Below, in pieces: positions 1 to 8,037 of a stretch of 64,000 nucleotides of DNA (positions within the stretch are counted from its first letter, which is position 1; each line of letters starts with the position of its first letter). The notes beneath the pieces were generated by a model, which was not told the DNA's origin, made no database searches, and worked only from the letters and a program-made list of their open reading frames with translations. The stretch comes from Fictibacillus gelatini DSM 15865 (GTDB lineage: Bacteria; Bacillota; Bacilli; Bacillales; Fictibacillaceae): NCBI RefSeq assembly GCF_000430745.1, contig NZ_AUMP01000024.1, positions 1-64,000 on the forward strand. The letters run 5' to 3'. A program made the position numbers and the translations under genes.

Positions 1-560
1 GCTTCCGGAATATAGTCAGGCAAGTACGTCTCATCAAGCTCCGTCAAAGAAGGCGCCTTCTCCTTACGTATATATTCGTTTTTTATAGTTTTTATTGGAT
101 TAGTTTCTAAAAAAGAAGTAGTTTCCGGCTCGGATTTTGCCTCTGTTTCGCTTATAGGACATGGGATTTCGGGAGTTGGCCGATCCTTCATGTTCTCCTC
201 AAGCGGTGCGTCATAGCGATGGAAAACAAAAACATTATGGGCATACCCGCCCTTTTGACGGAGCGCATGATGAACGGATAAAATGCCTAATTTTTTCGCT
301 TTGCGGAGCATACGTTCGAAAGTGGAGCGGGAAATGCCGCCTTTTTCTTTATGGGATGCGGAAACAAGCGTGCCAATTTTCGCATTGCACACGCCAATCA
401 CTTTCACGCTATACTTTGTCAGCTGGTGAAACGCGATCAACTCGCTTTTTGAAAACGCCGTTCGATGGTCATCAAGAAACCGCCAAATATGTTCGTTAAA
501 TTCCTTCACCGTTTTAAACTCGCTTAATAGTTGATACTTTTCAATGTATCCAGATTTCAT
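1..560 (-). CDS. Hypothetical protein with helix-turn-helix-like segment, 3' end cut by window edge
   Basis: An open frame of 186 codons runs from an ATG at 560 leftwards off the window, so the C-terminus is missing. The start is chosen because AGGGAGG lies nine bases upstream; an in-frame ATG six bases earlier sits too close to it. The N-terminal half reads like a winged or plain helix-turn-helix protein (a Ser/Arg-rich recognition-like segment around residues 75-95, then a basic helix). The last 50 visible residues are acidic, Thr/Pro-rich linker. I do not recognise the family with certainty and assign no function. Confidence 0.6.
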   Translation of the reverse strand, partial: MKSGYIEKYQLLSEFKTVKEFNEHIWRFLDDHRTAFSKSELIAFHQLTKYSVKVIGVCNAKIGTLVSASHKEKGGISRSTFERMLRKAKKLGILSVHHALRQKGGYAHNVFVFHRYDAPLEENMKDRPTPEIPCPISETEAKSEPETTSFLETNPIKTIKNEYIRKEKAPSLTELDETYLPDYIPE

Positions 561-696
561 CGCCATCTTCCTCCCTAAATAATCTCTCATCTTGTAAGTA
601 GAGAGTTAGGCGAAAAAAGAGGCATACGTTTTAAAAAATTTGAGGTGACCGGTGAACCGCTCTCTTTTGAAGAAGTTCATAAAATAGAGGAGTGAT

Positions 697-728
697 GTAA
701 AAATCCCCTCGAACTTCCAGAAGGGATT
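697..728 (-). terminator. Probable terminator of the gerPF-like gene
   Basis: Read on the minus strand, AATCCC and GGGATT pair around a 15-base loop and are followed by a short U-run. It lies 70 bases past the stop of the gerPF-like gene. The stem is modest. Confidence 0.4.
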
Positions 729-797
729 ACGTTCAGGAAAGCGATTTCAGGTTTTGCAGCTTTCGAAGATCTTGAATGCGCGGTGAAAAACCTCGCA

Positions 798-1019
798 TTA
801 GATGCCACCTGTAACATCAGCATCAATTACTTCATTATCTACGGTGGCTGTGGAGTTAACAAAAGAAGAGGTTTTTAGAAAATCTCCGGTTACAGCGCTA
901 CCAGATCCAAGGTAAGATTTCGCTGTATTTTTTGGATTAATATGTCTCGTATCCCCGAAATTTACGGTTCCGTCTCCTACAGTCGTAATTTTTATTTGAC
1001 CTACAACAAGCGAAGGCAT
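798..1019 (-). CDS. Spore germination protein, GerPA/GerPF family
   Basis: A 73-residue protein of the GerPA/GerPF family, small spore proteins that help germinants pass the coat. The family hallmarks are visible: a start MPSLVVGQIKI, then GDGTVNFGDT, then NPKNTAKSYLGSGS and a Thr/Asn-rich tail. AAAGGGG lies upstream of the ATG. It stands alone instead of in the six-gene gerP operon, so it is a gerPF-like paralogue and not a gerP operon member. A second, diverged copy lies at 41226-41453. A SigK-like promoter lies just upstream. Confidence 0.85.
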   Translation of the reverse strand: MPSLVVGQIKITTVGDGTVNFGDTRHINPKNTAKSYLGSGSAVTGDFLKTSSFVNSTATVDNEVIDADVTGGI

Positions 1020-1063
1020 GTGATTCGCCCCTTTCTGAAAAATTCTTAGGTCAATGCCTATTC

Positions 1064-1091
1064 TAAAATATGCTCAACAATTGATTAAGGT
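1064..1091 (-). promoter_or_regulatory. Possible SigK promoter of the gerPF-like gene
   Basis: On the minus strand the sequence has AC, a 17-base gap and CATATTTTA, matching the SigK pattern AC-N16-CATANNNTA apart from one extra spacer base. The position, about 45 bases before the start codon, fits a late mother-cell gene. Inference from motif only. Confidence 0.4.
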
Positions 1092-1254
1092 GAAAGGGAA
1101 ATCATTTGTATTCAAATGATTAGAAAATGCGCATTTTACCTGTAATACGGCAAAACCTTTGGAAGTTCTTCTTTAAATAGGTTTCAATACTTCCGTGTTA
1201 TGATACCGACACCGCTGAATAAAGATGTTGCAAAAATGTTTTTAAGAAAAGTAG

Positions 1255-1283
1255 TTGACATCACTCCTACTCAGTGTTACGAT
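1255..1283 (+). promoter_or_regulatory. SigA promoter of the padR operon
   Basis: TTGACA at 1255-1260, a 17-base spacer and TACGAT at 1278-1283. It precedes the PadR gene by about 150 bases; the region between holds the operator-like repeats. Confidence 0.6.
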
Positions 1284-1299
1284 ATACATGTAATAAGCA

Positions 1300-1336
1300 T
1301 TACTGAATAGTGTGATCCTCAAAAGCTATTCAGTAA
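1300..1336. promoter_or_regulatory. Inverted repeat, likely PadR operator
   Basis: TTACTGAATAG (1300-1310) and CTATTCAGTAA (1326-1336) are perfect 11-base arms around 15 bases, just downstream of the promoter. Related sequence (GACTGAATA 2168-2176, TATTCAGTC 2207-2215, and AGTTATACAG near 2237) recurs before the ABC genes, and AGTTATACAG also occurs near 1354. PadR autoregulation and control of the transporter are inferred. Confidence 0.55.
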
Positions 1337-1430
1337 AAATTTTCCCTGGTACTAAGTTATACAGAATATAAGTCAGACAAAATAGAGGGGGTTCTGACCA
1401 TGAAAATTTAACGGAAAGGAGGTTCTGACC

Positions 1431-1751
1431 ATGGAGAATTTAACTGAAATGCTGAAGGGCGTGCTGGAAGGCTGCGTGCTCGAAATCATCAGCCGCCATG
1501 AAACCTACGGCTACGAGATTACCCGCCGCTTGAACGAGCTCGGGTTTACCGAAGTCGTGGAAGGGACGGTCTACACCATCCTCGTGCGATTAGAAAAGAA
1601 AAAACTTGTGAACATCGAAAAGAAACCGTCCGATATGGGGCCGCCCCGCAAGTTTTACTCACTTAATGAGGCTGGCCTCCAGGAACTTGAGTTGTTTTGG
1701 AAAAAGTGGGATTTTGTATCCTCAAAAATCAACGTCTTAAAGTCCATCTAG
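1431..1751 (+). CDS. PadR family transcriptional regulator
   Basis: A 106-residue PadR-like winged-helix protein. The N-terminal part has the family pattern (LEGCVLEIISRHETYGYEI), followed by the wing with KFYSLNEAG at about residues 72-80. Lacking the long C-terminal domain, it is of the short (PadR-s1) kind. The ATG at 1431 has AGGAGG upstream. It heads a DUF1048/ABC-2 transporter module, an arrangement common in Firmicutes where the regulator senses a drug or peptide and controls the pump. Confidence 0.88.
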   Translation: MENLTEMLKGVLEGCVLEIISRHETYGYEITRRLNELGFTEVVEGTVYTILVRLEKKKLVNIEKKPSDMGPPRKFYSLNEAGLQELELFWKKWDFVSSKINVLKSI

Positions 1752-1809
1752 CTTCATAAAAATAGTGGAGTGTCTGGTTGGGCTTTACAACAAAAGGAGG
1801 AAAAATAAC

Positions 1810-2151
1810 ATGATGGAATTCTTCAAAAAAATGATTGGTGATAAAAAAGAATACAAGATGATGATGGCACGGGTTGAATCCCTGCCAGAGGACTACCAGT
1901 ACGTATTTAAGAAAATCCAAAACTACATGTGGAATTTCTCAGCGGGCAACGGGATGGATATGTTGCGCATGCAGTATGAATTAATCGATTTGTTTGAAGC
2001 CGGTGCGGCAGAAGGCAGACAAGTGCTGGAGATTACCGGGGATGACGTGGCTTCCTTTGCCGACGAACTCGTGGCCAACGCGAAAACCTATGTCGCCAAG
2101 TATCGAGAAGAGTTGAACGAGAGCATCATGAAACGATTGGGAAAAAAGTGA
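1810..2151 (+). CDS. DUF1048 family protein
   Basis: 113 residues, starting at the ATG at 1810, nine bases after AGGAGG (1795-1800). An upstream in-frame GTG/ATG region has no such site. The protein is short, helical and charged, and matches the DUF1048 family that sits between PadR regulators and ABC-2 transporters. Its function is unknown. It lies 58 bases after padR, probably in the same transcript, and is followed by a second set of TGAATA sites before the transporter genes. Confidence 0.75.
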   Translation: MMEFFKKMIGDKKEYKMMMARVESLPEDYQYVFKKIQNYMWNFSAGNGMDMLRMQYELIDLFEAGAAEGRQVLEITGDDVASFADELVANAKTYVAKYREELNESIMKRLGKK

Positions 2152-2167
2152 ATCAATAGATCCTACC

Positions 2168-2215
2168 GACTGAATAGCTGGTTACAAATGTGAATGGTCA
2201 CTTCGTTATTCAGTC
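2168..2215. promoter_or_regulatory. Second TGAATA inverted repeat before the ABC genes
   Basis: GACTGAATA (2168-2176) and TATTCAGTC (2207-2215) form a 9-base inverted repeat over 30 bases; TATTCAGTTATACAG follows at 2231. It resembles the operator before padR, which suggests that one regulator governs both transcripts. Confidence 0.45.
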
Positions 2216-2318
2216 ATATTTTTAATCCGGTATTCAGTTATACAGGTTATCGGTGAAACTAAATAGCGGAGTGAGGCAACCTGACTCCGCAAGACACTTT
2301 TATAAGGAGGAAAAAAAG

Positions 2319-3080
2319 ATGAGCAATGCGGCGATTTCTGTAAAAGGGTTAAAAAAATCTTTTAAAGACAAGGAAGTTTTAAAGGGGGTGGATTTTGAGG
2401 TGCGGCGTGGCGAAATTTTCGCGCTGCTGGGCTCAAATGGAGCGGGCAAGACGACGACGGTCAACATTCTCTCGACGCTGATGAAGCCCGATGGCGGTGA
2501 AGCCGCTATTTGCGGCTATGACGTCCAGCGTCAGCCGGAGCATGTTCGAAACAAGATCAGCCTGACAGGGCAGTTTGCGGCTTTAGACGGCATGCTTACA
2601 GGAAGGGAAAACATGATGATGATCGCCAGGTTGCGGGGAGTTTCCAATCCCGCTCAAGTCGCCGACAATCTGCTTGCAAGATTCAGCCTGCTTGAGGCGG
2701 CCAACCGCCGGGCGGATAAATATTCCGGTGGGATGAAGCGCCGTCTTGACATTGCCATGAGCCTGATCGGGACGCCGGCAGTCATTTTTCTCGACGAGCC
2801 GACAACAGGGCTTGACCCTGAAGCGAGGATCGAAGTCTGGGAGACCGTCAAGGAGCTTGCCGGCGGCGGCACGACCATCTTGTTGACAACCCAGTACCTG
2901 GAGGAAGCCGAACAACTGGCGGATCGAATTGCCATCCTGCATGGCGGAAAAATTATCACGACCGGTACCCTTGCCGAACTCAAAGAGAAGTTCCCGCCAG
3001 CGAAAGTGGAGTATATCGAGAAGCAGCCGACATTGGAGGAAATTTTCCTCGCGATCATCGGCAAAAAGGAGGAGATGTAA
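2319..3080 (+). CDS. ABC transporter ATP-binding protein (DrrA-like)
   Basis: 253 residues. Walker A GSNGAGKTT at 38-46, Q-loop Gln85, signature YSGGMKRRL at 135-143, Walker B VIFLDEP at 155-161 and a D-loop GLDP. The H-loop position reads TTQYLEEAEQL, with Gln in place of His, as usual for DrrA-type exporters. The C-terminal extension is shorter than in classic DrrA (about 300 residues). Start ATG 2319 follows AAGGAGG. It is directly followed by its permease gene and likely powers export of a drug or peptide recognised by the PadR protein. Confidence 0.92.
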   Translation: MSNAAISVKGLKKSFKDKEVLKGVDFEVRRGEIFALLGSNGAGKTTTVNILSTLMKPDGGEAAICGYDVQRQPEHVRNKISLTGQFAALDGMLTGRENMMMIARLRGVSNPAQVADNLLARFSLLEAANRRADKYSGGMKRRLDIAMSLIGTPAVIFLDEPTTGLDPEARIEVWETVKELAGGGTTILLTTQYLEEAEQLADRIAILHGGKIITTGTLAELKEKFPPAKVEYIEKQPTLEEIFLAIIGKKEEM

Positions 3081-3081
3081 A

Positions 3082-3831
3082 ATGAAAAGTAGAACAGGGG
3101 TATTACTAGGACGTTTAATGCGCAACATCATGCGCAGCCCGGATACGATTATCACGGTGGCGATTACGCCGATTATGATGATGCTGCTGTTTGTCTACGT
3201 ATTTGGCGGAGCCATAGAGACAGGAACGGACAACTACGTCAATTATTTATTGCCGGGAATCTTGCTGATGGCTATCGCATCAGGCGTTGCTTATACTTCC
3301 GTGCGGCTGTTTACGGATGTAAAGAGCGGGCTGATGGCGCGCTTCATTACCATGCCTATCAAGCGCTCGTCGGTATTGTGGGCTCACGTGCTGACCTCGC
3401 TTGTTTCCAATGCGCTTACGATCGTGGTCGTGATCCTCGTCGCGCTCTTGATGGGCTTCCGTTCCAACGCCGGTATTCTCGATTGGCTCGCGGTAGCCGG
3501 GATACTTGGTCTGTTTACGCTGGCGCTGACATGGCTGGCGGTCATTCCCGGATTGACAGCAGGATCTATGGAAGGGGCGACAGCCTACTCGTACCCGCTA
3601 ATTTTCCTGCCGTTTATCAGTTCGGCCTTTGTCCCTACCGAAACCATGCCAAAAATTGTCCGTGCGTTCGCCGAGAACCAGCCTGTGACTTCCATCGTGA
3701 ATGCGATTCGTGCTTTCTTATATGAAGGGTCTGTCGGCAACGATATCTGGATCGCGCTTGCCTGGTGCGTCGGCATCATGGTCATCGCTTACATCTTTGC
3801 CAGCAAAGCATTTAAACGCCGGTTAGGGTAA
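3082..3831 (+). CDS. ABC-2 type transporter permease (DrrB-like)
   Basis: 249 residues with about six membrane segments, starting at residue 25 (TIITVAITPIMMMLLFVYVF). The ABC-2 signature region with ESMPK-like sequence (PTETMPKIVRAFAENQPVT) lies near 190-205. The ATG at 3082 overlaps no upstream codon; AAGGAGG ends nine bases earlier inside the ATPase gene, so the two are translationally close. The 3' end of this gene and the region after it (3757-3992) recur at 4891-5115. Confidence 0.9.
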   Translation: MKSRTGVLLGRLMRNIMRSPDTIITVAITPIMMMLLFVYVFGGAIETGTDNYVNYLLPGILLMAIASGVAYTSVRLFTDVKSGLMARFITMPIKRSSVLWAHVLTSLVSNALTIVVVILVALLMGFRSNAGILDWLAVAGILGLFTLALTWLAVIPGLTAGSMEGATAYSYPLIFLPFISSAFVPTETMPKIVRAFAENQPVTSIVNAIRAFLYEGSVGNDIWIALAWCVGIMVIAYIFASKAFKRRLG

Positions 3832-3992
3832 GTGCACCATGACGGTACAGCGGATAGCAGCCTTATGGGCTGCTTTTTTTATTTACATTTGCTCTTTGGC
3901 CTTTCGAAATGTAAACCTAAACTTCCAGCCAAACGGGACACCCGAATCTTCCCGGTGAAAGCAGAATCGGCAAGACAGCCAGTCAGGGGTAT
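3757..3992 (+). repeat. Direct repeat copy 1 (permease 3' end plus terminator)
   Basis: About 236 bases, including the last 24 codons of the permease, the terminator hairpin and about 110 bases beyond it. A near-identical copy is at 4891-5115. The two copies bracket the methyltransferase gene. Confidence 0.85.
3856..3880 (+). terminator. Rho-independent terminator of the ABC operon
   Basis: AGCAGCC and GGCTGCT pair around TTATG, followed by a run of Ts. It is copied, with one base change in the stem, at about 4979-5003. Confidence 0.8.
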
Positions 3993-4080
3993 GTTTGTAA
4001 AAAATAAAGTCGTTTAAGAAGGATTGTATAACTTTTTGTCGAATTGAACCAGAATCAAATAGAGAAAATAGGTGGAATTT

Positions 4081-4890
4081 ATGAGTAAGGTGATTAGCTA
4101 TTATAATCAATTTGATGAGTGGGCAAGACTTGATCGTGAACCGATAGAATTCCAGGTGAATTGGCACTATATAAAAAAATATCTGCCAAGAGCAGGTCAT
4201 GTTCTTGATAATGGTGCTGGACCAGGAAAATACTCAATGGAGCTTGCTAAAGAAGGTTACAAAATAACATTAACCGATTTAACACCAAAATTAGTTGAAA
4301 CTGCAGAAAATAAGGCAAAAGAGCTTGATTTAGAAGGACAATTTAATGGTTTTTATACAGCTGATGCAAGAGAACTTCATATGCTTAAAGATGAACAGTA
4401 TGATGCATCATTAATGCTTGGTCCTATGTATCATTTACAGGTAGAAAAAGACCGTATTAAGGCAGTTGAAGAATTACATAGGGTGACAAAGAAGAATGGT
4501 ATTGTTTTTATCGCCTTTATGCCAAGAATTAGGCACGTACTTACATCGCTTTTATTTCCTGAGAACTGGAAGCCAAACGATAATATGGATACCATTTTTG
4601 AATTTTTTCAATCAGGTTGCTTTAATCATGCAGATGAGGGACGTTTTACGGGTGCTTACTATTTTAATATTGCAGACATCAATCCTTTTATGGAAGCACA
4701 AGGATTTGAAACTTTGGAGTTAATAGGTTCTAATGTAGGGGCAATTTTGAATAAGGATAGTTGGAATTATTGGAGAAACAAGGGTGAGCAAGAGATGAAA
4801 AAAATTATCAATTTCATTAAAGAAAGAGCATCGGATCCTTATATTCTCGGAATATCCACTCACTTGCTTTATATTGGGAGAAAAAAGTAA
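4081..4890 (+). CDS. Class I SAM-dependent methyltransferase
   Basis: 269 residues, Methyltransf_11/25 type. Motif I is VLDNGAGPG (residues 41-49), followed by the acidic end of strand 2 (LTDLTP). LGPMYHL is the post-motif region. AGGTGG lies five bases before ATG 4081. An in-frame GTG nine bases upstream overlaps the binding site and is rejected. The substrate is unknown. The gene is visibly more A+T-rich than the transporter genes and lies between two 230-base direct repeats, suggesting insertion or a duplication-based capture. Confidence 0.82.
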   Translation: MSKVISYYNQFDEWARLDREPIEFQVNWHYIKKYLPRAGHVLDNGAGPGKYSMELAKEGYKITLTDLTPKLVETAENKAKELDLEGQFNGFYTADARELHMLKDEQYDASLMLGPMYHLQVEKDRIKAVEELHRVTKKNGIVFIAFMPRIRHVLTSLLFPENWKPNDNMDTIFEFFQSGCFNHADEGRFTGAYYFNIADINPFMEAQGFETLELIGSNVGAILNKDSWNYWRNKGEQEMKKIINFIKERASDPYILGISTHLLYIGRKK

Positions 4891-5115
4891 CTTGCCTGGT
4901 GCGTCGGCATCATGGTCATCGCTTACATCTTCGCCAGCAAAGCATTTAAACGCCGGTTAGGGTAAGTGCACCGCGGATTAGCAGCCTTATGGGCTTCTTT
5001 TTTTATTTACATTTGCTCTTTGGCCTTTCGAAATGTAAACCTAAACTTCCAACCGGCGGGACACCCGAACCTTCCCGGTGAAATCAGAATCGGCAAGACA
5101 GCCAGTCAGGGGTAT
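4891..5115 (+). pseudogene. Duplicated 3' end of the ABC permease (direct repeat copy 2)
   Basis: Begins immediately after the methyltransferase stop. 4891-4965 encodes the last 24 residues of the permease (LAWCVGIMVIAYIF to KRRLG and stop) with no start. It is followed by a copy of the terminator and of the downstream sequence, with small deletions relative to copy 1. It cannot make a functional protein. Confidence 0.85.
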
Positions 5116-5119
5116 CCTA

Positions 5120-5393
5120 TTATGACAAATGAACATAACCATACAAAAATGATGAATTCGACAACTACAAAATGGAAAAAGTTTTAAAAATGGCCAAGTT
5201 CCAAGGAAAAGTGATTAGAAAAAATTTATCAAATGGTATGATAAGAATATGGGAAACCAAAATGGAGCTGGAATAAACTTGAAATACACCAAAACGACCA
5301 CTACATTTCGGAGGAGATAACAGCATGGGTAACTTATTTCCTTTAACAAAGCTCTTGCATAAAGAAGTTACTCATTGGTGGTATGGATATTAA
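5120..5393 (+). pseudogene. Decayed gene, possibly the C-terminal nuclease end of a toxin
   Basis: No frame is open throughout, yet segments look coding: about 5150-5340 can be read in pieces as KWSWNKLEIHQNDHYI, and 5325-5393 as MGNLFPLTKLLHKEVTHWWYGY with a GGAGGAG site. Spaced Trp/His residues of this kind occur in HNH-type toxin ends. The next gene encodes a SUKH protein, often an immunity protein of such toxins. The assignment is an inference from context; residue evidence is thin. Confidence 0.3.
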
Positions 5394-5414
5394 ATGGATT
5401 ATGAGAGGTGGCTC

Positions 5415-5960
5415 ATGGGCAGTTTAATTCAATCAACTTTAAATGGTTTAAAAGAAAGATTGAGATTAGGGAATGGAAAACTAATCTTACAATCTGAAGG
5501 TGGGGAAGTCGGAGAAGTTATATGTGAATTCAATGAGTCTACTAACCAAGAAAATATCTTGTCATTTGAAAAAAACACAGGATGGAAATTACCTGATGAC
5601 TATAAGGACTTCCTTCTTCTTCATAATGGAGCAAATATCTTTGATGATCCTGAATATGGCGGCGGATTAGAACTATATCGTTTAGAAGAAATCAAAAACA
5701 TTCATGAAGAGATGGAATTTCCTAACCATTGGTGTCCTATTGGCTATTATCAAAATGTAACAGGATATGTTTGTATCGACACTATGCAAGCAAACGGAAG
5801 AAAATCAAACTACCTTTTGTTTGTGGATCTAATTGAGCTGGATGATCCGACTCGTCTTAATTCAAACTTTGAAATTTGGTTGGATCGATTTGTAGTGTCC
5901 CAGGGTGGCGTTTTTTGGGAGTGGCCGATTTATACTGCTAAAAACTATTATAGAGACTAG
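5415..5960 (+). CDS. SMI1/KNR4 (SUKH) family protein
   Basis: 181 residues. The SUKH core is clear: an LPDDYKDFLLLHNGA segment near residues 54-68, GGLELYRLEEI and then IGYYQNVTGYVCID. SUKH-1 proteins are known as immunity proteins against secreted toxins in bacteria, acting in the cytosol. Start ATG 5415 has AGGTGG five bases upstream; an earlier in-frame ATG at 5394 has no site. The preceding sequence is a possible toxin remnant, which would make this an orphan immunity gene. Confidence 0.82.
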   Translation: MGSLIQSTLNGLKERLRLGNGKLILQSEGGEVGEVICEFNESTNQENILSFEKNTGWKLPDDYKDFLLLHNGANIFDDPEYGGGLELYRLEEIKNIHEEMEFPNHWCPIGYYQNVTGYVCIDTMQANGRKSNYLLFVDLIELDDPTRLNSNFEIWLDRFVVSQGGVFWEWPIYTAKNYYRD

Positions 5961-6093
5961 CCATTAAAGCCTGCTTTTTATAAACAAACTGGTGAAATGT
6001 CTGATGAGATTATACGGCCTGAAAAAAAGAGATATGCTTGTTCAGGACTTGGAATAATTAGATTAGTATATTTATATAATGTGAGGTTAAAAA

Positions 6094-6501
6094 ATGACAA
6101 CACCAAAACATATTGTCTCAGCGGCAACCGTTGTACTTAATGAGCAAAATGAAATGTTATTAATTAAAGGTCCCCGAAGAGGGTGGGAAATGCCCGGCGG
6201 CCAGGTTGAAGAAGGAGAGTCACTGAAGGATGCTGCAATCAGGGAAACAAAAGAAGAAAGTGGTATAGAAATTGAAGTGATCAAATTTTGTGGGATATAT
6301 CAAAATGTAAGCGGTTCTATATGTAACACATTGTTTTTAGGAAAACCAATTGGTGGAGAGCTGACAACTTCTCCAGAAAGTTTGGAAGTAGGTTTCTTTC
6401 CTATTGAAAAAGCTTTGGAAATGGTAACCTGGCAAACTTTCAGGCAAAGAATTGAATATTGTTTAAACGAAAAACTTCATCCCTTTTACGTCGAATTTTA
6501 A
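6094..6501 (+). CDS. Nudix hydrolase
   Basis: 135 residues with a complete Nudix box at about residues 32-55: GGQVEEGESLKDAAIRETKE followed by ESGI, meeting G-x5-E-x7-REUxEExGU. The enzyme hydrolyses a nucleoside-diphosphate-linked compound; the substrate cannot be told. The start ATG 6094 follows GTGAGG. A hairpin terminator lies at 6610-6634. Confidence 0.88.
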   Translation: MTTPKHIVSAATVVLNEQNEMLLIKGPRRGWEMPGGQVEEGESLKDAAIRETKEESGIEIEVIKFCGIYQNVSGSICNTLFLGKPIGGELTTSPESLEVGFFPIEKALEMVTWQTFRQRIEYCLNEKLHPFYVEF

Positions 6502-6609
6502 TTAAAGTTTTAGTAAAAACACCATGAAAGAACGAACGGCAACTCCATTTTTCTTGGGTGGGTGCTTACCCTTCATAGAGGGCGACTGGAGGCAAGTGCC
6601 TTAATTTTC

Positions 6610-6634
6610 GCTGCCAGATTTGGCGGCTTTTTTT
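6610..6634 (+). terminator. Rho-independent terminator (GCTGCCA/TGGCGGC type)
   Basis: GCTGCCA, GATT, TGGCGGC, then seven Ts. The same stem recurs at 27276 and 27768. Confidence 0.75.
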
Positions 6635-6719
6635 GTCCTAACAGGGGCGGGCTATTGGAAGAAGGAATAATGAGAGACTTGTGGAATAATACAATACATA
6701 AATTAGGTGGTGAAGTTGG

Positions 6720-7199
6720 ATGGACATACGATTGGAAAAAGCAACAAAAACAGATGCGGAGGCCATTTTTGATATTCAAGTAAAGGCGTTTAAACCGTTA
6801 TTGGAAAAATATAAGGATTACGATACAAATCCTGCTAATGAAACAATAGATAGAGTACTAACAAGGATCAATCATCCTAATGGAGGATTTTATAAAATAC
6901 TGTTCGATGATGTCCTTGTAGGGGCGATTTGCGTGTTTTGGAGAGAAGAGACACAATTCTGGATCAGTCCAATGTTTATTTTGCCTGAGTACCAAGGGAA
7001 GGGGATAGCTCAGAAAGCGCTCCGTTTACTAGAGGAGCTCTTTCCGCAAGCAACGACATGGGAATTGCGGACGATTTTAGAGGAAAAACGCAACTGTTAT
7101 TTGTATGAAAAAATGGGTTACAAACAGTTAGAAAACTGGAAACAGAGCTTAAATGAAAAGGCAACACTTGTTCATTACAAAAAGAGTGTTACTTCTTAA
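6720..7199 (+). CDS. GNAT family N-acetyltransferase
   Basis: 159 residues. The acetyl-CoA motif A is seen as ISPMFILPEYQGKGIAQKA at about 79-97 (Q/R-x-x-G-x-A form), followed by the motif B region with CYLYEKMGYK. AGGTGG precedes ATG 6720 by nine bases. The acceptor substrate is unknown. Confidence 0.87.
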   Translation: MDIRLEKATKTDAEAIFDIQVKAFKPLLEKYKDYDTNPANETIDRVLTRINHPNGGFYKILFDDVLVGAICVFWREETQFWISPMFILPEYQGKGIAQKALRLLEELFPQATTWELRTILEEKRNCYLYEKMGYKQLENWKQSLNEKATLVHYKKSVTS

Positions 7200-7270
7200 T
7201 CTCTAATGTTTCGGCCTTTTTTGTTTGTCGTGACAGGAACGCACTCGTGGTCGGATTTAAATAGCAGGAC

Positions 7271-7342
7271 GGCAATTTTCCCTCCTCGTAGTTGCCAAAT
7301 AAGCAACGGGAGGGAGAAAGCCCTTTGTCCAATTGCCTTTTT
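7271..7342 (+). ncRNA. Nested hairpin with terminal U-run, candidate structured RNA or terminator
   Basis: An outer stem GGCAATT (7271-7277)/AATTGCC (7331-7337) encloses a CCCTCC/GGAGGG stem capped by GTTGC/GCAAC. TTTTT follows the outer stem. It lies in the 218-base gap between the acetyltransferase and the hydrolase. It could be a terminator with an elaborate stem, or the 3' part of a small RNA. Confidence 0.35.
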
Positions 7343-7417
7343 ATATGAACCGGCTTAATGATCTTCAGGCTAGTTCACTAGTACACTATTAATGTATAAT
7401 ATGAGGAAACATTCATT

Positions 7418-8029
7418 GTGAGGTACAAGGTGTTAAACATACAGAATAATTCGGACACTGCCATCATTGTTGTTCATGAAATTTATGGACGTAACCAGCA
7501 TATGAATTATATTTGTCAATCGTTATCAGAAAAAAAATTTGATGTCATTTGCCCCAATTTATTAAAACAAGAAGTCCCTTTTGATTATTCCCAGGAGGAT
7601 ATCGCATATCGCAATTTTATGGAAAATATAGGTTTTGACTATGCTACGGAAAAAATTAAACGATTAGTATTAGATACAAAAGACAACTATCAAAAGATTT
7701 TTATTGTCGGATTTAGTGTGGGAGCAACTGTTGCCTGGCTGTGTAGCGAGGAAGAATCTCTTAACGGAATTGTCGGATACTATGGTTCTCGAATTAGGAA
7801 TTACATGGAAATCAACCCATTATGTCCGACAATGTTATTTTTTCCGCAAAAAGAGCCATCATTTAATGTTGACGAGTTAATGGTATCATTAGAAGAAAAG
7901 AAAATCGAGATACATAAATGTAACGGACAACATGGGTTTAGTGACCCTTTCTCCCCAAATTATCATGCCGCTTCAGCAAAGGCGGCTTTCAATAAAATGG
8001 CTGATTTTTTTCAAAAATATGAATCATGA
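7418..8029 (+). CDS. Dienelactone-hydrolase-like alpha/beta hydrolase
   Basis: 203 residues of the alpha/beta hydrolase fold. The oxyanion-side sequence VVHEIYGRN at about 18-26 and the nucleophile elbow GFSVGA (Ser100) match the dienelactone hydrolase group, with Ser where dienelactone hydrolase itself has Cys; His172 (GQHGF) is the likely catalytic base. The start is a GTG at 7418, with GAGGAAAC upstream. The substrate is unknown. Confidence 0.75.
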   Translation: MRYKVLNIQNNSDTAIIVVHEIYGRNQHMNYICQSLSEKKFDVICPNLLKQEVPFDYSQEDIAYRNFMENIGFDYATEKIKRLVLDTKDNYQKIFIVGFSVGATVAWLCSEEESLNGIVGYYGSRIRNYMEINPLCPTMLFFPQKEPSFNVDELMVSLEEKKIEIHKCNGQHGFSDPFSPNYHAASAKAAFNKMADFFQKYES

Positions 8030-8037
8030 TAAACTGT

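Noticed and set aside
161-499. Plus-strand frame opposite the first partial gene
   Set aside because: No ribosome binding site, unlike any family; the minus-strand frame has start signals and a sensible protein.
630-694. Plus-strand coding-like fragment ending SFEEVHKIEE
   Set aside because: About 20 codons with no start and no family match; may be chance.
4081-4890. rRNA methyltransferase (Erm type) giving antibiotic resistance
   Set aside because: The motif I sequence and length fit a general Methyltransf_11/25 protein; no Erm-specific motif is seen.
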